A stretch of DNA of 64,000 bases from Pseudomonas sp. L5B5. GTDB taxonomy: Bacteria; Pseudomonadota; Gammaproteobacteria; Pseudomonadales; Pseudomonadaceae. The stretch is from NCBI RefSeq assembly GCF_020520285.1, contig NZ_CP084742.1, positions 3,100,001 to 3,164,000 on the forward strand, given 5' to 3'. Shown here piece after piece: positions 48,234 through 59,500 of the stretch. The notes beneath the pieces are model-generated. The model did not search any database. It saw only the letters and a program-made list of their open reading frames with translations, and was not told the origin of the DNA. The position numbers and the translations under genes are program-made. Positions within the stretch are counted from its first letter, which is position 1. Every line of letters begins with the position of its first letter.

Positions 48234-49127
48234 TCAGGAGAGCGCCGTGTCCATCACCATCATCAGGCAGAAGCCGATACACAGGCCGAGGCTGGCAAGC
48301 TTGTCATGGCCATTGCGACGCGACTCCGGAATCACTTCATGAGTGACTACCAGCAGCATCGCCCCCGCCGCCAGGGCCAGGCCCAAGGGCAGCAGCACCT
48401 GCGCCAGGCTCACCAGCCAGGCACAGAGCAAGGCAAAGACCGGCTCCACCAGGCCTGACGCCGCACCAATCAAGAATGCCTTGACCCGCGACATCCCCGC
48501 CCCCGCCAGCACCAGAGCAATCACCAGACCTTCCGGCACATCCTGCAGGGCAATGCCCATGGCCAGGCTGTCCGCATCCGGCATGCCACCTCCGGCCGAC
48601 ACCCCAACTGCCATCCCTTCAGGAATGTTATGGGCAATGATGGCGAAAACGAACAGCCAGATACGCGGGGCAATTACCGGATGCTCTGGCGTGCCCACCA
48701 GCACCTCCGGGCTGCCCCTCGACACCTTGAGGTCCACCAGGAACAGGCCAAAGGCCCCAAGCATGATGCCGGCGCAGATCAGACTGCTGGAGCCCCAGGC
48801 AGACAAGCCGAGGTCCTGGGCTGCGGCGATGCCTGGGACGATCAGCGAAAACGCAGTCGCCGCCAGCATCACTCCGGCACCAAAGCCCAGCAGGGTGTCG
48901 CTCACCGCCACCGGCATCCTCCGGATCACCAGCACCGGGACCGCCCCCAGTGCCGTGCCCAGTGCGCAGATCGAGCCACCCTGCAAGGCGCGCAGCAGGC
49001 GCGGCTCCAGGTTCAGCCAGCTCAACCCTTGAGCCACCAGCAACGCCGTGCCCGCCAACAGCAACAGCGAACCGAAGGCATAACGAAACAATCGTCCGCT
49101 GCTGATCGCCAGTGTTTCAGTGCCCAT
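48234..49127 (-). CDS. ZIP-family divalent metal transporter
   Basis: 297 residues, about eight membrane helices. ZIP-family metal-site helices: IIAHNIPEGMAVGVSAG and GIALQDVPEGLVIAL (His-Asn-x-x-Glu and Gln-Asp-x-x-Glu in paired helices). It imports zinc or other divalent ions. It follows the Mn-superoxide dismutase gene on the same strand by 34 bp, as in the fagA-fumC-orf-sodA-zip order of P. aeruginosa, so it may belong to the iron-starvation operon and supply manganese. Confidence 0.92.
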   Translation of the reverse strand: MGTETLAISSGRLFRYAFGSLLLLAGTALLVAQGLSWLNLEPRLLRALQGGSICALGTALGAVPVLVIRRMPVAVSDTLLGFGAGVMLAATAFSLIVPGIAAAQDLGLSAWGSSSLICAGIMLGAFGLFLVDLKVSRGSPEVLVGTPEHPVIAPRIWLFVFAIIAHNIPEGMAVGVSAGGGMPDADSLAMGIALQDVPEGLVIALVLAGAGMSRVKAFLIGAASGLVEPVFALLCAWLVSLAQVLLPLGLALAAGAMLLVVTHEVIPESRRNGHDKLASLGLCIGFCLMMVMDTALS

Positions 49128-49161
49128 AGTTGGCCTTAGATCTTGTTTTGATGGGGAGGTA

Positions 49162-49773
49162 TCAAGCCATCGCGGCCTGGTAACGCTGGGCGACTTCTGG
49201 CCAGTTGATGACGTTGTAGAAGGCGTTGATGTATTCCGGCCGGCGGTTCTGGTAGCGCAGGTAATAGGCGTGCTCCCACACGTCCAGGCCGAGGATCGGC
49301 GTATTGCCGTTCATCAGCGGGCTGTCCTGGTTACCGCTGCTTTCCACCACCAGTTTCTTCTCCGGTGTCACGCTGAGCCAGGCCCAGCCGCTGCCGAACC
49401 GGGTCAATGCCGCCTTGGTGAACGCCTCCTTGAAACTATCGAAACCACCCAGGTCTCGATCAATGGCCTGAGCCAGGGCTCCATCGGGGTTTCCTCCACC
49501 GGCAGGCGTCATCACTGCCCAGAACAACGAGTGGTTGGCGTGACCGCCTCCCTGGTTGATCACCGCTGCCCGCAGCTTTTCCGGCAGCTGCTGGACACTG
49601 GACACCAGCTTTTCCACTTCCCATCCGGCCCACTCGGTGCCTTCTACCGCAGCATTGAGGTTATTGATGTAGGTCTGGTGGTGCTTGGTGTAATGGATTT
49701 CCATGGTCTGCGCATCGATATGCGGTTCCAGGGCATCGTAGGCATAAGGCAGGGCAGGCAAGGTAAAGGACAT
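49162..49773 (-). CDS. sodA: Manganese superoxide dismutase
   Basis: 203 residues from ATG 49773. Metal ligands in [14 protein letters not shown] (H27), [10 protein letters not shown], and [13 protein letters not shown]. The [10 protein letters not shown] context, with Gly before the His ligand region, favours the manganese rather than the iron form. It is made under iron limitation when the iron enzyme cannot be loaded. The gene begins 2 bp after the upstream gene. Confidence 0.95.
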   Translation of the reverse strand: MSFTLPALPYAYDALEPHIDAQTMEIHYTKHHQTYINNLNAAVEGTEWAGWEVEKLVSSVQQLPEKLRAAVINQGGGHANHSLFWAVMTPAGGGNPDGALAQAIDRDLGGFDSFKEAFTKAALTRFGSGWAWLSVTPEKKLVVESSGNQDSPLMNGNTPILGLDVWEHAYYLRYQNRRPEYINAFYNVINWPEVAQRYQAAMA

Positions 49774-49774
49774 A

Positions 49775-50224
49775 TCAGTGCACTCCGTAAGAAGGGTTAC
49801 CGGGTAGCGGACCGTCCGGGGACAGGCGCGTGACGTTGTTGTCCAGCAAACGGCGAGAACGGGGGTATTCACCGTGCTCTCCGATGAAATTGAGCAGCTC
49901 GACGTAGGTCTTACTGCTCTGGCGCAGGGCGGCTTCACGCAGCGCCAGGGGCAACCGGCTGTTCTGCATGGTCTGCAGCAACCGCTGATGAATGGCACAG
50001 AGATACTCCGCGCTCTCCTCAGGCTGATTCAGGCGCAGGTGCAGGTCTGCCAGGTTGTGATGGGAAATGACACAGGCCGCCACCGCTTCGTCGGCATCAG
50101 GCCAGCGCTCGAACAACACCTGGGCCAGTGCCAGCGCCTGCAGGTAGAACTCGCGGGCATCTACCAGTTCGTCCTGCATGAACAGGCGATTGGCCCTCTC
50201 GATCGTGCGTTTCCAATGCTCCAT
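49775..50224 (-). CDS. Conserved helical protein of the fagA-fumC-sodA operon
   Basis: 149 residues, all-helical and TPR-like ([52 protein letters not shown]). Homologues lie between fumC and sodA in pseudomonads (the PA4469 position in P. aeruginosa). No catalytic motif is seen. It may be an adaptor or assembly helper for the neighbouring manganese or iron-independent enzymes, but that is inference from operon membership. Confidence 0.85.
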   Translation of the reverse strand: MEHWKRTIERANRLFMQDELVDAREFYLQALALAQVLFERWPDADEAVAACVISHHNLADLHLRLNQPEESAEYLCAIHQRLLQTMQNSRLPLALREAALRQSSKTYVELLNFIGEHGEYPRSRRLLDNNVTRLSPDGPLPGNPSYGVH

Positions 50225-50251
50225 GGTGAGCCTCCAAAGCGGTAACGGGGA

Positions 50252-51628
50252 TTACACGCCACCTGCGGTGAGCTTCTCCGGATCCAGCAAGATCTCCAGT
50301 TGGCTGCGCGACAGGTCGGTGTGCTCAAGGGCCACGTCGATCACCGGGCGTCCTTGCTTGTAGGCGGTCTTGGCGATTTCCGCGGCCTTCTGGTAACCGA
50401 TGATCGGGTTCAGGGCGGTGACCAGGATCGGGTTGCGTGCGAGCGCTTCCTTGAGCTTTGTTTCATTGACCTTGAAGCTGGCGATGGCCTTGTCCGCCAG
50501 CAGACGGCTGGAGTTGGCCAGCAATTCAATACTGCTCAACAGGTTCTGGGCGATGATCGGCAGCATCACGTTGAGCTCGAAGTTGCCCGACTGTCCGGCC
50601 ACGGTGATGGCGCTGTCGTTGCCGATCACCTGGGCCGCTACCATCGCCGTAGCTTCCGGGATCACCGGATTGACCTTGCCGGGCATGATCGAAGACCCTG
50701 GCTGCAAGCCCTCCAGCTCAATCTCTCCCAGCCCGGCCAGGGGCCCGGAGTTCATCCAGCGCAGGTCGTTGGCGATCTTCATCAGCGACACCGCTGTAGC
50801 CTTGAGCTGGCCGGAGACGCTCACTGCCGTATCCTGGGAGCCGATCAGGGCAAACAGGTTCTTGCCCGGGGTGAACTGCACCTGGGTCAGCTCGCTCAGT
50901 TGCTGGCTGAATCGCGCGGCGAACTCCGGATGCGCGTTGATCCCGGTCCCCACCGCTGTCCCTCCCTGTGCCAGGGATTGCAGGCTTGGCAGCAGGTCCT
51001 GCAAATGCGCGATGTTGGCCTTGAGCTGCTGTGCCCATCCCTCCAGGACCTGACTCATGCGTACCGGCATGGCATCCATCAGGTGGGTACGACCCGTCTT
51101 GACGAACGAATGCACCTGCAGGGCCTTGTGCTCGATGACCTCCACCAGGTGCACCAGCGCCGGCAATAGCTGCTCATGCAAGGTCAGGGCGGCACTGACA
51201 TGGATGGTGGTCGGGATGATGTCGTTGCTGCTCTGACCACAGTTGACATGGTCATTGGGGTTGATCGCCTCGCCCAGCAACCGGCTGGACAAGGTCGCCA
51301 GCACTTCGTTGGCATTCATGTTGGAGCTGGTGCCGGAACCGGTCTGGAAGATATCCACCGGGAAATGCTGCATGAAGTCGCCCTCCAGCAACCCCTGGGC
51401 GGCATCGACGATAGCCTTGCCCTGGGACTCGCTGAGCTGGCCGAGTTCGACGTTGGCCCTGGCCGCGGCCGCCTTGGCCAGGATCAGCGCCCGAATGAAA
51501 GCCCGCGGCATCCGCTGCCCGCTGATGGGAAAGTTATCCACCGCGCGCTGGGTCTGCGCGCCATACAGCGCCTGTTCCGGGACCTGCAACTCACCCATGC
51601 TGTCGCGTTCGATACGGGTATTACTCAT
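50252..51628 (-). CDS. fumC: Class II (iron-independent) fumarate hydratase
   Basis: 458 residues from ATG 51628. Fumarase/aspartase signature GSSIMPGKVNPV near 320, with TSSNMNANEV and NDHVNCGQSSND upstream. It hydrates fumarate to malate without an iron-sulfur cluster, replacing class I fumarase under iron limitation. It overlaps the end of fagA by 8 bp. Confidence 0.96.
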   Translation of the reverse strand: MSNTRIERDSMGELQVPEQALYGAQTQRAVDNFPISGQRMPRAFIRALILAKAAAARANVELGQLSESQGKAIVDAAQGLLEGDFMQHFPVDIFQTGSGTSSNMNANEVLATLSSRLLGEAINPNDHVNCGQSSNDIIPTTIHVSAALTLHEQLLPALVHLVEVIEHKALQVHSFVKTGRTHLMDAMPVRMSQVLEGWAQQLKANIAHLQDLLPSLQSLAQGGTAVGTGINAHPEFAARFSQQLSELTQVQFTPGKNLFALIGSQDTAVSVSGQLKATAVSLMKIANDLRWMNSGPLAGLGEIELEGLQPGSSIMPGKVNPVIPEATAMVAAQVIGNDSAITVAGQSGNFELNVMLPIIAQNLLSSIELLANSSRLLADKAIASFKVNETKLKEALARNPILVTALNPIIGYQKAAEIAKTAYKQGRPVIDVALEHTDLSRSQLEILLDPEKLTAGGV

Positions 51629-52016
51629 CGGGAAATCCTTGCACCAGTTCAATCAGGGGAATGGAAGGCAACAGCGAGCAGGTCGCCAGTCGCCAGGCAT
51701 GGCTTTGCCAGCGTTTGAGCCTGCACTTGCACAACGACAACCGCTCCATGTCGCGCAACGGTCGCCAGGCCTGGTCCAGGCACAGGCTGCGCCAGTGCCA
51801 GGGCAGCGCGGTATCGGTCGCGGTATCGATCAGCAAACGGAAGGAGGTTTCGGCAACGGTCCAGGTCGATATGGCCGTACAGCAAGCCAGATATCGCCCT
51901 TCGGCAAGGTAATGCTCGATCAGACGGGGTTCGTCCGGGTCCAGTGCGCAACGGATCTGGCGGCTCATCCAGCGCCAGCTTTCAAGGTAAGGCTGCTCGT
52001 GCAAGGCAGAACTCAT
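51621..52016 (-). CDS. fagA: FagA, Fur-associated gene product
   Basis: 131 residues. First gene of the Fur-controlled operon, 16 bp after a strong Fur box. The sequence is rich in Trp, Cys and Leu (YLESWRWMSRQIRC, ACCTAISTWTVAETSF) with no enzyme motif. Homologous to the fagA gene described upstream of fumC and sodA in P. aeruginosa. The function is unknown. Confidence 0.88.
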   Translation of the reverse strand: MSSALHEQPYLESWRWMSRQIRCALDPDEPRLIEHYLAEGRYLACCTAISTWTVAETSFRLLIDTATDTALPWHWRSLCLDQAWRPLRDMERLSLCKCRLKRWQSHAWRLATCSLLPSIPLIELVQGFPDE

Positions 52017-52031
52017 GACCTGGGCTCATTG

Positions 52032-52050
52032 AATAATGATTTTCATTATT
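52032..52050. promoter_or_regulatory. Fur box of the fagA-fumC-sodA operon
   Basis: Perfect dyad AATAATGA-TTT-TCATTATT, matching 15 of 19 positions of the Fur consensus GATAATGATAATCATTATC by my count, centred about 25 bases before the fagA start. Further AT-rich GATATTGAGAATCA half-sites follow at 52054-52070. Confidence 0.9.
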
Positions 52051-52129
52051 AAATGATATTGAGAATCAAATCAATCTGGCTCGTGCAGGTTTTGTCCAGC
52101 ACCTGCACCGCCATAGAAACACCAGACAT

Positions 52130-52161
52130 AAAAAACGCGCCCCCCAAAGGGAGGCGCGTTC
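52130..52161 (-). terminator. Terminator of pmbA
   Basis: On the minus strand AACGCGCC pairs with GGCGCGTT around a CCC-TTTG-GGG core, followed by six T. It lies about 20 bases past the pmbA stop. Confidence 0.85.
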
Positions 52162-52179
52162 TGCAGACACAAGCAGCGA

Positions 52180-53526
52180 TCAGCTGCCAGCGACGGTCAT
52201 GCGTTCGATCAGCACAGAGCCGGTGCGGATGTTGCTGCGCAGTTCCAGGTCATTACCCACCGCGACAATCTGCTTGAACATGTCGCGCAGGTTGCCGGCG
52301 ATGGTCACCTCCTGCACCGGGAACTGGATTTCCCCATTCTCTACCCAGAAGCCGGCAGCACCCCGGGAATAATCGCCGGTGACCATGTTCAAGCCATGGC
52401 CCATCAATTCGGTCACCAGCAGCCCCCGCCCCATGCGCCGCAGCAGGGCCGCCTGGTCTTCATCACCATGGGTGACGAACAGGTTGTGCACGCCCCCGGC
52501 GTTGGCGGTGCTCGGCATGCCCAGCTTGCGCCCCGAATAGGTGCCCAGCACGTAGGAGACCAACTCGCCATCCTTGACGAAAGGCTTGGCGTAGGTGGCC
52601 AGGCCGTCGCCATCGAAGGCCGAGCTGCCCATGGCGCGCAACAGGTGCGGACGCTCATCGAGGGTCAGCCACTGGGGAAACAGCTGTTGGCCGAGGGCGC
52701 CTTCCAGGAACGAGGATTTCCGGTACAGGTTGCCGCCGGAAATGGCGCCCAGGAAACTGCCAAACAGGCCACCGGCCAGCTCGGCGGAAAACAGCACCGG
52801 TACTTCGCAGGTGGGCACTGGACGTGCCCCCAGGCGGCTGGCGGCACGCTGGGCAGCACGTTGGCCAATGCTCACCGGGTCCGCCAGCAACTGGCCCTGG
52901 CGATTGACGTCATACCAGTAGTCACGCTGCATCTGGCCGTCGGCCTCAGCGATCATCACGCAACTCAGGCTATGACGAGTGGAGGCATAACCGCCGATGA
53001 AACCATGGCTGTTGCCATATACCCGGCAGCCCTGATGGGTGTTCAGGGTAGTACCGTCGGCATTCTTGATCCGCGCATCCGCGCCGAAGGCCGCCGCTTC
53101 ACAGGCCAGGGCCTGTTCGATGGCCTGCTCGGGGGTGATGTCCCAGGCGTGGAACAAATCGAAGTCCATCAACTCACGGGCCATCAGCGACGCATCGGCC
53201 AGGCCCGAGGCTTCATCCTCGGAAGTGTGCTTGGCAATCGCCAGCGCCGCCGCCACGGTTTCGCGAATGGCGTCCGGACCGCTGGCCGAGGTGCTGGCCG
53301 AACCCTTGCGCTGACCTACATAAAGGGTGATGCCAAAGCCCTGGTCGCGATTGAACTCCACGGTCTCCACTTCCCGCTGGCGCACCGAGGTCGACAGACC
53401 CTGCTCCAGCGACACCGCCACCTCGCAGGCACTGGCCCCCTGGCGCCGCGCTTCGGCAATGATCTGCTCGACCTGCTCCTGCAGGGCCGGCAAGGCTTGT
53501 GGGCCGACGCTTTGTGCTGCACTCAT
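52180..53526 (-). CDS. pmbA: PmbA/TldE, metalloprotease partner of TldD
   Basis: 448 residues from ATG 53526 (GTGGAG about 6 bases upstream). TldE/PmbA family without the metal-binding HExxxH of TldD; conserved ATRHSLSCVM, YDVNRQGQLL and the C-terminal NLRDMFKQIVAVGNDLE. It pairs with TldD in a heterodimeric peptidase that degrades unfolded peptides and, in some bacteria, matures microcins or removes CcdA-like antitoxins. It is divergent from darP. Confidence 0.95.
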   Translation of the reverse strand: MSAAQSVGPQALPALQEQVEQIIAEARRQGASACEVAVSLEQGLSTSVRQREVETVEFNRDQGFGITLYVGQRKGSASTSASGPDAIRETVAAALAIAKHTSEDEASGLADASLMARELMDFDLFHAWDITPEQAIEQALACEAAAFGADARIKNADGTTLNTHQGCRVYGNSHGFIGGYASTRHSLSCVMIAEADGQMQRDYWYDVNRQGQLLADPVSIGQRAAQRAASRLGARPVPTCEVPVLFSAELAGGLFGSFLGAISGGNLYRKSSFLEGALGQQLFPQWLTLDERPHLLRAMGSSAFDGDGLATYAKPFVKDGELVSYVLGTYSGRKLGMPSTANAGGVHNLFVTHGDEDQAALLRRMGRGLLVTELMGHGLNMVTGDYSRGAAGFWVENGEIQFPVQEVTIAGNLRDMFKQIVAVGNDLELRSNIRTGSVLIERMTVAGS

Positions 53527-53634
53527 GGTGTTCTCCACTTAAATTCTGCTTTCGATTAAGGCCGGCGAGCGACCGGGCCGGACAAGCGGCCCTCGACTGG
53601 TTATCATGGCGGCGTTTCTTTGCGGACTGCCACC

Positions 53635-54156
53635 ATGGTTGATTCTTACGACGACTCCCTCGATGGGGAGAAAAGCAAAACCCAGGTCAAACGCGAGCTG
53701 CATGCTCTGGTTGATCTCGGTGAGCGCCTTACCACTCTCAAACCCGACTTGCAGGCCAAACTGCCCTTGACCGACGGCTTGCGCCGGGCCCTGGCGGAGG
53801 CGCCGAAGCATGTCGCCCATATCGCCCGTAAACGCCACCTGCAATTCATTGGCAAGTTGATGCGGGACCAGGACACCGACGCCATCCTGCAACTGCTTGA
53901 TCAACTCGATGCTTCCACCCGGCAATACAACGAACGTTTCCATAACCTGGAACGTTGGCGCGACCGCCTGATCGCCGGCGACGATGGAGTGCTGGAGAAG
54001 TTTGTCAGCGAATACCCCGAGGCCGATCGTCAGCAATTGCGCTCCCTGATTCGCCAGGCCCAGCACGAAGTGGCCCATAACAAGCCACCCGCCACCAGCC
54101 GCAAGATCTTCAAGTACATCCGCGACGTCGACGAGGCTCAACGCGGACTGCGCTGA
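53635..54156 (+). CDS. darP: DarP (YjgA), ribosome biogenesis factor
   Basis: 173 residues from ATG 53635. Highly charged, all-helical DUF615 protein ([51 protein letters not shown]). It associates with 50S precursors. It lies between pmbA and tldD on the opposite strand, the usual pseudomonad arrangement. Confidence 0.94.
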   Translation: MVDSYDDSLDGEKSKTQVKRELHALVDLGERLTTLKPDLQAKLPLTDGLRRALAEAPKHVAHIARKRHLQFIGKLMRDQDTDAILQLLDQLDASTRQYNERFHNLERWRDRLIAGDDGVLEKFVSEYPEADRQQLRSLIRQAQHEVAHNKPPATSRKIFKYIRDVDEAQRGLR

Positions 54157-54207
54157 ACCTTGCTCCGGATGGGTTGCCTTCGCAGCCCATCCGACGCCCC
54201 TCCCCTG

Positions 54208-55650
54208 TCATGCCCCCGTGCCACCCACCGTGATCGCATCGATCTTCAGGGTCGGCTGGCCGACGCCCACCGGTACGGACTGACCGTCCTTGCCACAGGT
54301 GCCCACGCCACTGTCCAGGGACAGGTCATTGCCCACCATCGATACCCGGCTCATGGCCTCGGGACCATTGCCGATCAGGGTTGCCCCCTTGACGGGTGCA
54401 GTGATCTTGCCGTCTTCGATCAGGTAAGCCTCGCTGGTGGAGAACACGAACTTGCCACTGGTGATGTCCACCTGGCCACCTCCGAGATTGGCGCAATAGA
54501 TGCCCTTCTTCACCGAAGCGATGATTTCCGCCGGATCACTTTCGCCCCCGAGCATGTAGGTATTGGTCATGCGCGGCATCGGCAGGTGCGCATAGGATTC
54601 GCGGCGCCCGTTGCCGGTGCGCGCCACGCCCATCAGGCGGGCATTGAGCTTGTCCTGCATGTAGCCCTTGAGCACGCCGTTCTCGATCAGCGTGGTGCAT
54701 TCGGTCGGGGTGCCTTCGTCGTCCACGCTCAAGGACCCGCGACGCCCGGCCAGGGTGCCGTCGTCGACGATGGTACAGAGCTTGGAGGCGACCATTTCCC
54801 CCATCCGCCCGCTGTAGGCCGAACTGCCCTTGCGGTTGAAGTCGCCTTCCAGGCCATGGCCCACGGCTTCGTGCAGCAATACCCCGGACCAGCCCGAGCC
54901 CAGCACCACCGGCAAGGTCCCCGCTGGCGCCGGAATCGCTTCCAGGTTCACCAATGCCTGGCGCAGGGCTTCACGGGCGTAGCCCATGGCACGATCTTCA
55001 CTGAGGAAATAGCGGTAGTCGGTGCGTCCGCCACCGCCATGGCCACCACGCTCGCGCCGCCCGTTGTGTTCAACGATGACACTGACGTTGAAGCGCACCA
55101 GCGGCCGTACGTCCGCCGCCAGGCCGCCATCGGTGGAAGCCACCAGGATCCGCTCCCAGACACCGGCCATGCTCACGCTGACCTGCTGGATGCGCGGGTC
55201 CAGGGCCCGGGTCGCAACGTCCACACGCTTGAGCAGCTCGACCTTCTCGGCACGGCTGATGACCTCCAGCGGGTTGTCCGGGGCATACAGCTGCGCAACG
55301 TCCTGAGTGCTGAAGGCCTGTACCTTGCCATTCTGTCCGGCACGGGAAATCGACCGAGCGGCACGCGCCGCCTGCCCGAGGGCTTCCAGGGTGATGGCGT
55401 TGCTGTAGGCGAAACCGGTCTTCTCACCGGACTGCGCACGCACTCCAACCCCCTGGTCGAGATTGAAGCTGCCTTCCTTGACGATCCCGTCCTCAAGGGA
55501 CCAGGACTCGGAGATCTGCCCCTGGAAATACAGGTCGGCGGCATCGATGCCCGGACCGGCCAGATCGCCCAGCACGCCCTGCAGGCTTTCGATGGTCACG
55601 CCACCAGGGGCTAGAAGATGTTCACTGACTGAGGACAACAACCCGCTCAT
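54208..55650 (-). CDS. tldD: TldD metalloprotease
   Basis: 480 residues. The metal site is [14 protein letters not shown] (HExxxH) near 255, with a cysteine ligand candidate in the C-terminal [11 protein letters not shown]. It works with PmbA. The start lies about 26 bp after the nitrilase-family gene stop on the same strand. Confidence 0.95.
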   Translation of the reverse strand: MSGLLSSVSEHLLAPGGVTIESLQGVLGDLAGPGIDAADLYFQGQISESWSLEDGIVKEGSFNLDQGVGVRAQSGEKTGFAYSNAITLEALGQAARAARSISRAGQNGKVQAFSTQDVAQLYAPDNPLEVISRAEKVELLKRVDVATRALDPRIQQVSVSMAGVWERILVASTDGGLAADVRPLVRFNVSVIVEHNGRRERGGHGGGGRTDYRYFLSEDRAMGYAREALRQALVNLEAIPAPAGTLPVVLGSGWSGVLLHEAVGHGLEGDFNRKGSSAYSGRMGEMVASKLCTIVDDGTLAGRRGSLSVDDEGTPTECTTLIENGVLKGYMQDKLNARLMGVARTGNGRRESYAHLPMPRMTNTYMLGGESDPAEIIASVKKGIYCANLGGGQVDITSGKFVFSTSEAYLIEDGKITAPVKGATLIGNGPEAMSRVSMVGNDLSLDSGVGTCGKDGQSVPVGVGQPTLKIDAITVGGTGA

Positions 55651-55676
55651 ATGTTTTGGCCTTAAATTCGTCGTAC

Positions 55677-56516
55677 TTATGCAAGCCGTTGAACGCCTTG
55701 CGAGAAAATGCGCCGGTGACTGAACACCGGCATCCGCGCCCGGATGGACGCCTGTTCGCTGCTGTCGCGCTCGGCCAGCAGCACGCCTTCACCCTGTTCC
55801 CGTTCGGCCAGCACACGCCCCCAGGGATCGACGATCGCCGCATGCCCGTAGGTCTCGCGGGGGCCTGGATGGACACCGCCCTGGGCTGCCGCCAGCAAGT
55901 AGCACTGGGTCTCGATGGCCCGGGCGCGAATCAGCACCTCCCAGTGGGCGGCCCCGGTCACGGCGGTAAAGGCCGAGGGCGCGGTGATCAACTCGGCACC
56001 GGCGGCGCGCAACTCGCTATAGAGCTCGGGAAAACGCAAGTCGTAGCAGACTGTCAGCCCCAGGCGCCCCATCGGCGTATCCGCCACCACTACCCGATTC
56101 CCATGAGCATAGTCATCGGATTCCCGGTAGCGCCCGCGATTGTCCGCCACATCGACATCGAACAGATGCAATTTGTCGTAGCGCGCCACCACATGCCCCT
56201 GGTCATCGACCAAAAGCGAGCAGGCATTGGATTTGGCCTCGGGCTGGTCCTGGGGAGGCAGCGGCAATGTGCCGGCGACTATCCATAACCTGAGGTCGCG
56301 GGCGGCCTGTTTCAACCAGGGCAGGATCGGACCTTCGCCCAGGGCTTCGGCACGACCGATGGCCGCCATGTCCCGACGGCCCATGGCGGCGAAGTTTTCC
56401 GGCAGTACCGCAAGCTTCGCACCGCCGCTGGCGGCTTGTTCCAGCAGGCTGCGGGCCTGCGCCAGATTGGCTGAAACATCGCTCTGGCTGACCATTTGAA
56501 TCACCGCAAGAGACAT
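55677..56516 (-). CDS. Carbon-nitrogen hydrolase (Nit2/YafV-like nitrilase family)
   Basis: 279 residues from ATG 56516. The nitrilase triad is E40 (LPENFAAMG), K115 (RYDKLHLFD) and C157 ([13 protein letters not shown]). The family pattern is close to Nit1/Nit2 enzymes that deaminate metabolite-repair substrates such as deaminated glutathione or omega-amides. It lies between yhdP and tldD on the same strand. Confidence 0.93.
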   Translation of the reverse strand: MSLAVIQMVSQSDVSANLAQARSLLEQAASGGAKLAVLPENFAAMGRRDMAAIGRAEALGEGPILPWLKQAARDLRLWIVAGTLPLPPQDQPEAKSNACSLLVDDQGHVVARYDKLHLFDVDVADNRGRYRESDDYAHGNRVVVADTPMGRLGLTVCYDLRFPELYSELRAAGAELITAPSAFTAVTGAAHWEVLIRARAIETQCYLLAAAQGGVHPGPRETYGHAAIVDPWGRVLAEREQGEGVLLAERDSSEQASIRARMPVFSHRRIFSQGVQRLA

Positions 56517-56574
56517 GGCGCACTCCAAATCGGGTAGAGCGTCATGCTACTCCATGGGCACAGGCCGGGAACGC

Positions 56575-59500
56575 TCAAAACGGCTTGTCGAAGGTGATTT
56601 TCGGTTCTTTCCACGGGCCCTTGACGTTGTACTTGACGCTGGCAAAACGGGCCACGCGGTCACCGATCAGCTTGTCGATCAGGAACAGCGCCCCGCCTAC
56701 CGCCGGCGCTCCGACGATCAGCGCAGCGATCGGCAGGTTGTTGGTCACAGGCAGGGTCACCAGCAGCTTGGCGTCCACTCGATCGGCCACCATGTCCAGG
56801 GTGCCGTTGAGCTCCAGGTTGCTCGAGGGTCCGGTGAGGGCGATGGGTTCACGGGTCACATAGATGCCATTGCTCGCCGCCAGCACACCGCGCACTCGGT
56901 CGTAGCTCAAGCCCTTGCCGAACAGGTCGGAAAAGTCCAGGCGCAGGCGCCGACCGATGGAGTTGAAGTTGAGCAGGCCGAACACTCGCAGCGCCTGGGC
57001 ACCGCCCTCGACCTCGACGAACTGGCCCTTGTTCAAGGTCGCGTCCAGGCTGCCGGAGAAGCGCTTGAGCCCCACCCAGGCCGGCGACCCGGGCCAACGG
57101 CCATCGACGTCCAGGTGAAAGTTCTCGCTGGTCACGGTGGGCGCAAAACCCCAGCCCTTGAGCACGTCAGCCAGGTTCTTGCCGCCAATGCGGCCACGGT
57201 ACCAACTGGTGCTGGCACCCGCCTGGCCCTCCCAGCCCCCCTCGCCCTCGAGCAGCATGCCCTTGAGCCCGAGGTTCAGGCCATTGAACGACATGCCCTT
57301 GGGCGTAGGTCGTACCTTGAGCGCCCACCGACCGATCAGGTCCGGGCCCTGGAACAGCTGGACGATGGAGATGTCCAGCGCCGGCACGTTCTTCGGATCG
57401 ACCGACGCCAGGGGATCAGGGGCGTTTTCATCGGCCTGGACCGTCGGGTCGACAGCCGGCAGGCGCACGTACTGCATGTCGATGACCATGGGCGCCGCCT
57501 TGGCATCGGGAATGCCGACACTGCCCTTGGCCTGCTGGCTGGCAATCTGCAGTTCCCAGGCGCTGGGCTTGCGAGTCAGCAGCAGGTCGACCTGGTCCAG
57601 GGTGGTGCCGAAGGCAGTGAGCTTGCCGACCTTGAAGTCCGCGCTGCTGAGCAGTTGCTCGGCACTCCCGCCCGGGTCCTGCCCGGCATAGCGGTCGGCC
57701 AGGGCCTTCCAGGGCTCGACATCGAGCTCGGACAACACGCCCCGCACCCGCAAGCCCTTGATGGTCGGCAGCTGGGCCTCGCCGCCACCAAGGAACAGCT
57801 CGCCCCGCCCTTCGGCGAATTTGCCGCCGGGGGCCGCGAAGGTGAAGCCGGCCAGGTCGCCATAGCTGAACCAGTAGCGGCGCTCGGCCCCTTGCAGGGT
57901 CATGCGCAGCACACTGTTGCGCCCGGTATTGGCGGACAGGCCGAACGGCGCCGGCAGATCCACCGCCAGGCCCTTGAGGCTGGAGCTGACCATCAGCTGG
58001 CTGTCGGCACCATCGAGATTCAACTGCAACTGATACGGCAGCTCACCGGAGACCGGCAGCGGCTGGCCGACCTTCAGCCAGTCGGTGAGTTTCTTGACCG
58101 CCACCTGCCCCTTGGCCACGACCCGGGTGTTGGGTTTCCCGGGGCGGCCATCGGCAAAGATCTGCGCTGTCACTGGCCGATCGAAAGCCTGGGCGCTGAT
58201 ACCGTCGCCGCTCAGGCCCTTGGTGCTGTCAAAACGGAAGTCGCCCTTGAGCTGGGTCAGTTCCAGTTCCGGCTCACTGAGCTTGAGGCGTGCCTTGTCG
58301 GTCTTGAAGTCCACCACGATCTTGGGCTCATCGCCCTTGGCCAGGGGGATATCCAGGTCCACCTTGCCCTGCAGGTCGCCCTCGCCCTGCCAGCCGGTAA
58401 AGGTCGAGCCGGTGCCGATCGGCGCCTCCTGGAGAATCTTCAGGCCATCGCCCAGGCCGCCGGCAAAGGCGCCATCGATGTACATGTGCGAGCTCTGGCC
58501 GCTGGGTACATGGGGGATATTGACGAAGACGTCACGCAGCCGGGTGTCGAGCAGTTGGCCCTTGCTGGCGACGATGCGTACCCGGCTGCCCTCGATGAAT
58601 ACATCGCCATTGACCTTGGTCAGGTGCGGCCAGCCCGGCTGGAAGGCCAGTTCGGCGTCGTGCACCTTGAAGAACAGGCTGATGTTGCGGGCCGCCTCGA
58701 TCGCGTCGTGGTTCAACGACCCCTGGTACTGGAAGAAACCCTGGTCTACCGCGCCCTTGAGGATCGCCGTACGCAGCCATTCGTCCACTGCCGGATTGAG
58801 CAACTGGGGCAGGTACTTGGCGGTATAGCGTCCATCGCCGTCCACCAGGCCGACCCGCAGGTCCATGTAGTCTTCCTGGGTATGATCGAAGTGCAGGCGG
58901 ATCAGGAAATCGCCGGCGATCTTGCCTTCCTCGCCCAGCACCTTCAGGTACGGGGCGATCAGGGTGAAGCCCTCTTGGTCGAGCTTCCAGGTCAGGGTGG
59001 CGTTGGCCTGGATGTACTGCCAGGGCTTGGCGAAGATCGGATACAGATGCAGGGAAAAGTCCTTGCTGTCCATGCGCAACTCGCCCTTGCCCAGGTTGCC
59101 ACTGATGCTGCCGCTGACATTACGTGCAGCAGGAGCACCGTGATAGGCATCGAAACCGACCCGGTCGAGATTGGCGGCAAAGCTCAGGCGCTCATCGCCG
59201 GTGGCCTGGGGCCGATAATCCAGCAGCACATTGCGCAGCCCACCGGTGACCTTCAGGTGATCGATGGCGGTGGCCACACCTTCGGGCAATGGCGCCAGCG
59301 CATCGAGGATCGGGGTAATGGGGGTCAGGTCCAGGCGATCGGCCTGCAGATGCCAGAGCTCCTCATCCTGGCCACTGGCGTTGCGTTGCTGCACTTGCAG
59401 GCGCGACTCCCAGCGGGTCTGGCCAAGGTTCAGTGCCAGGGAGTCCAGCTGTACCCGCAGGCCCCGGGCATCGCGCTGAAGATAAGCATCGAGGGCCAGG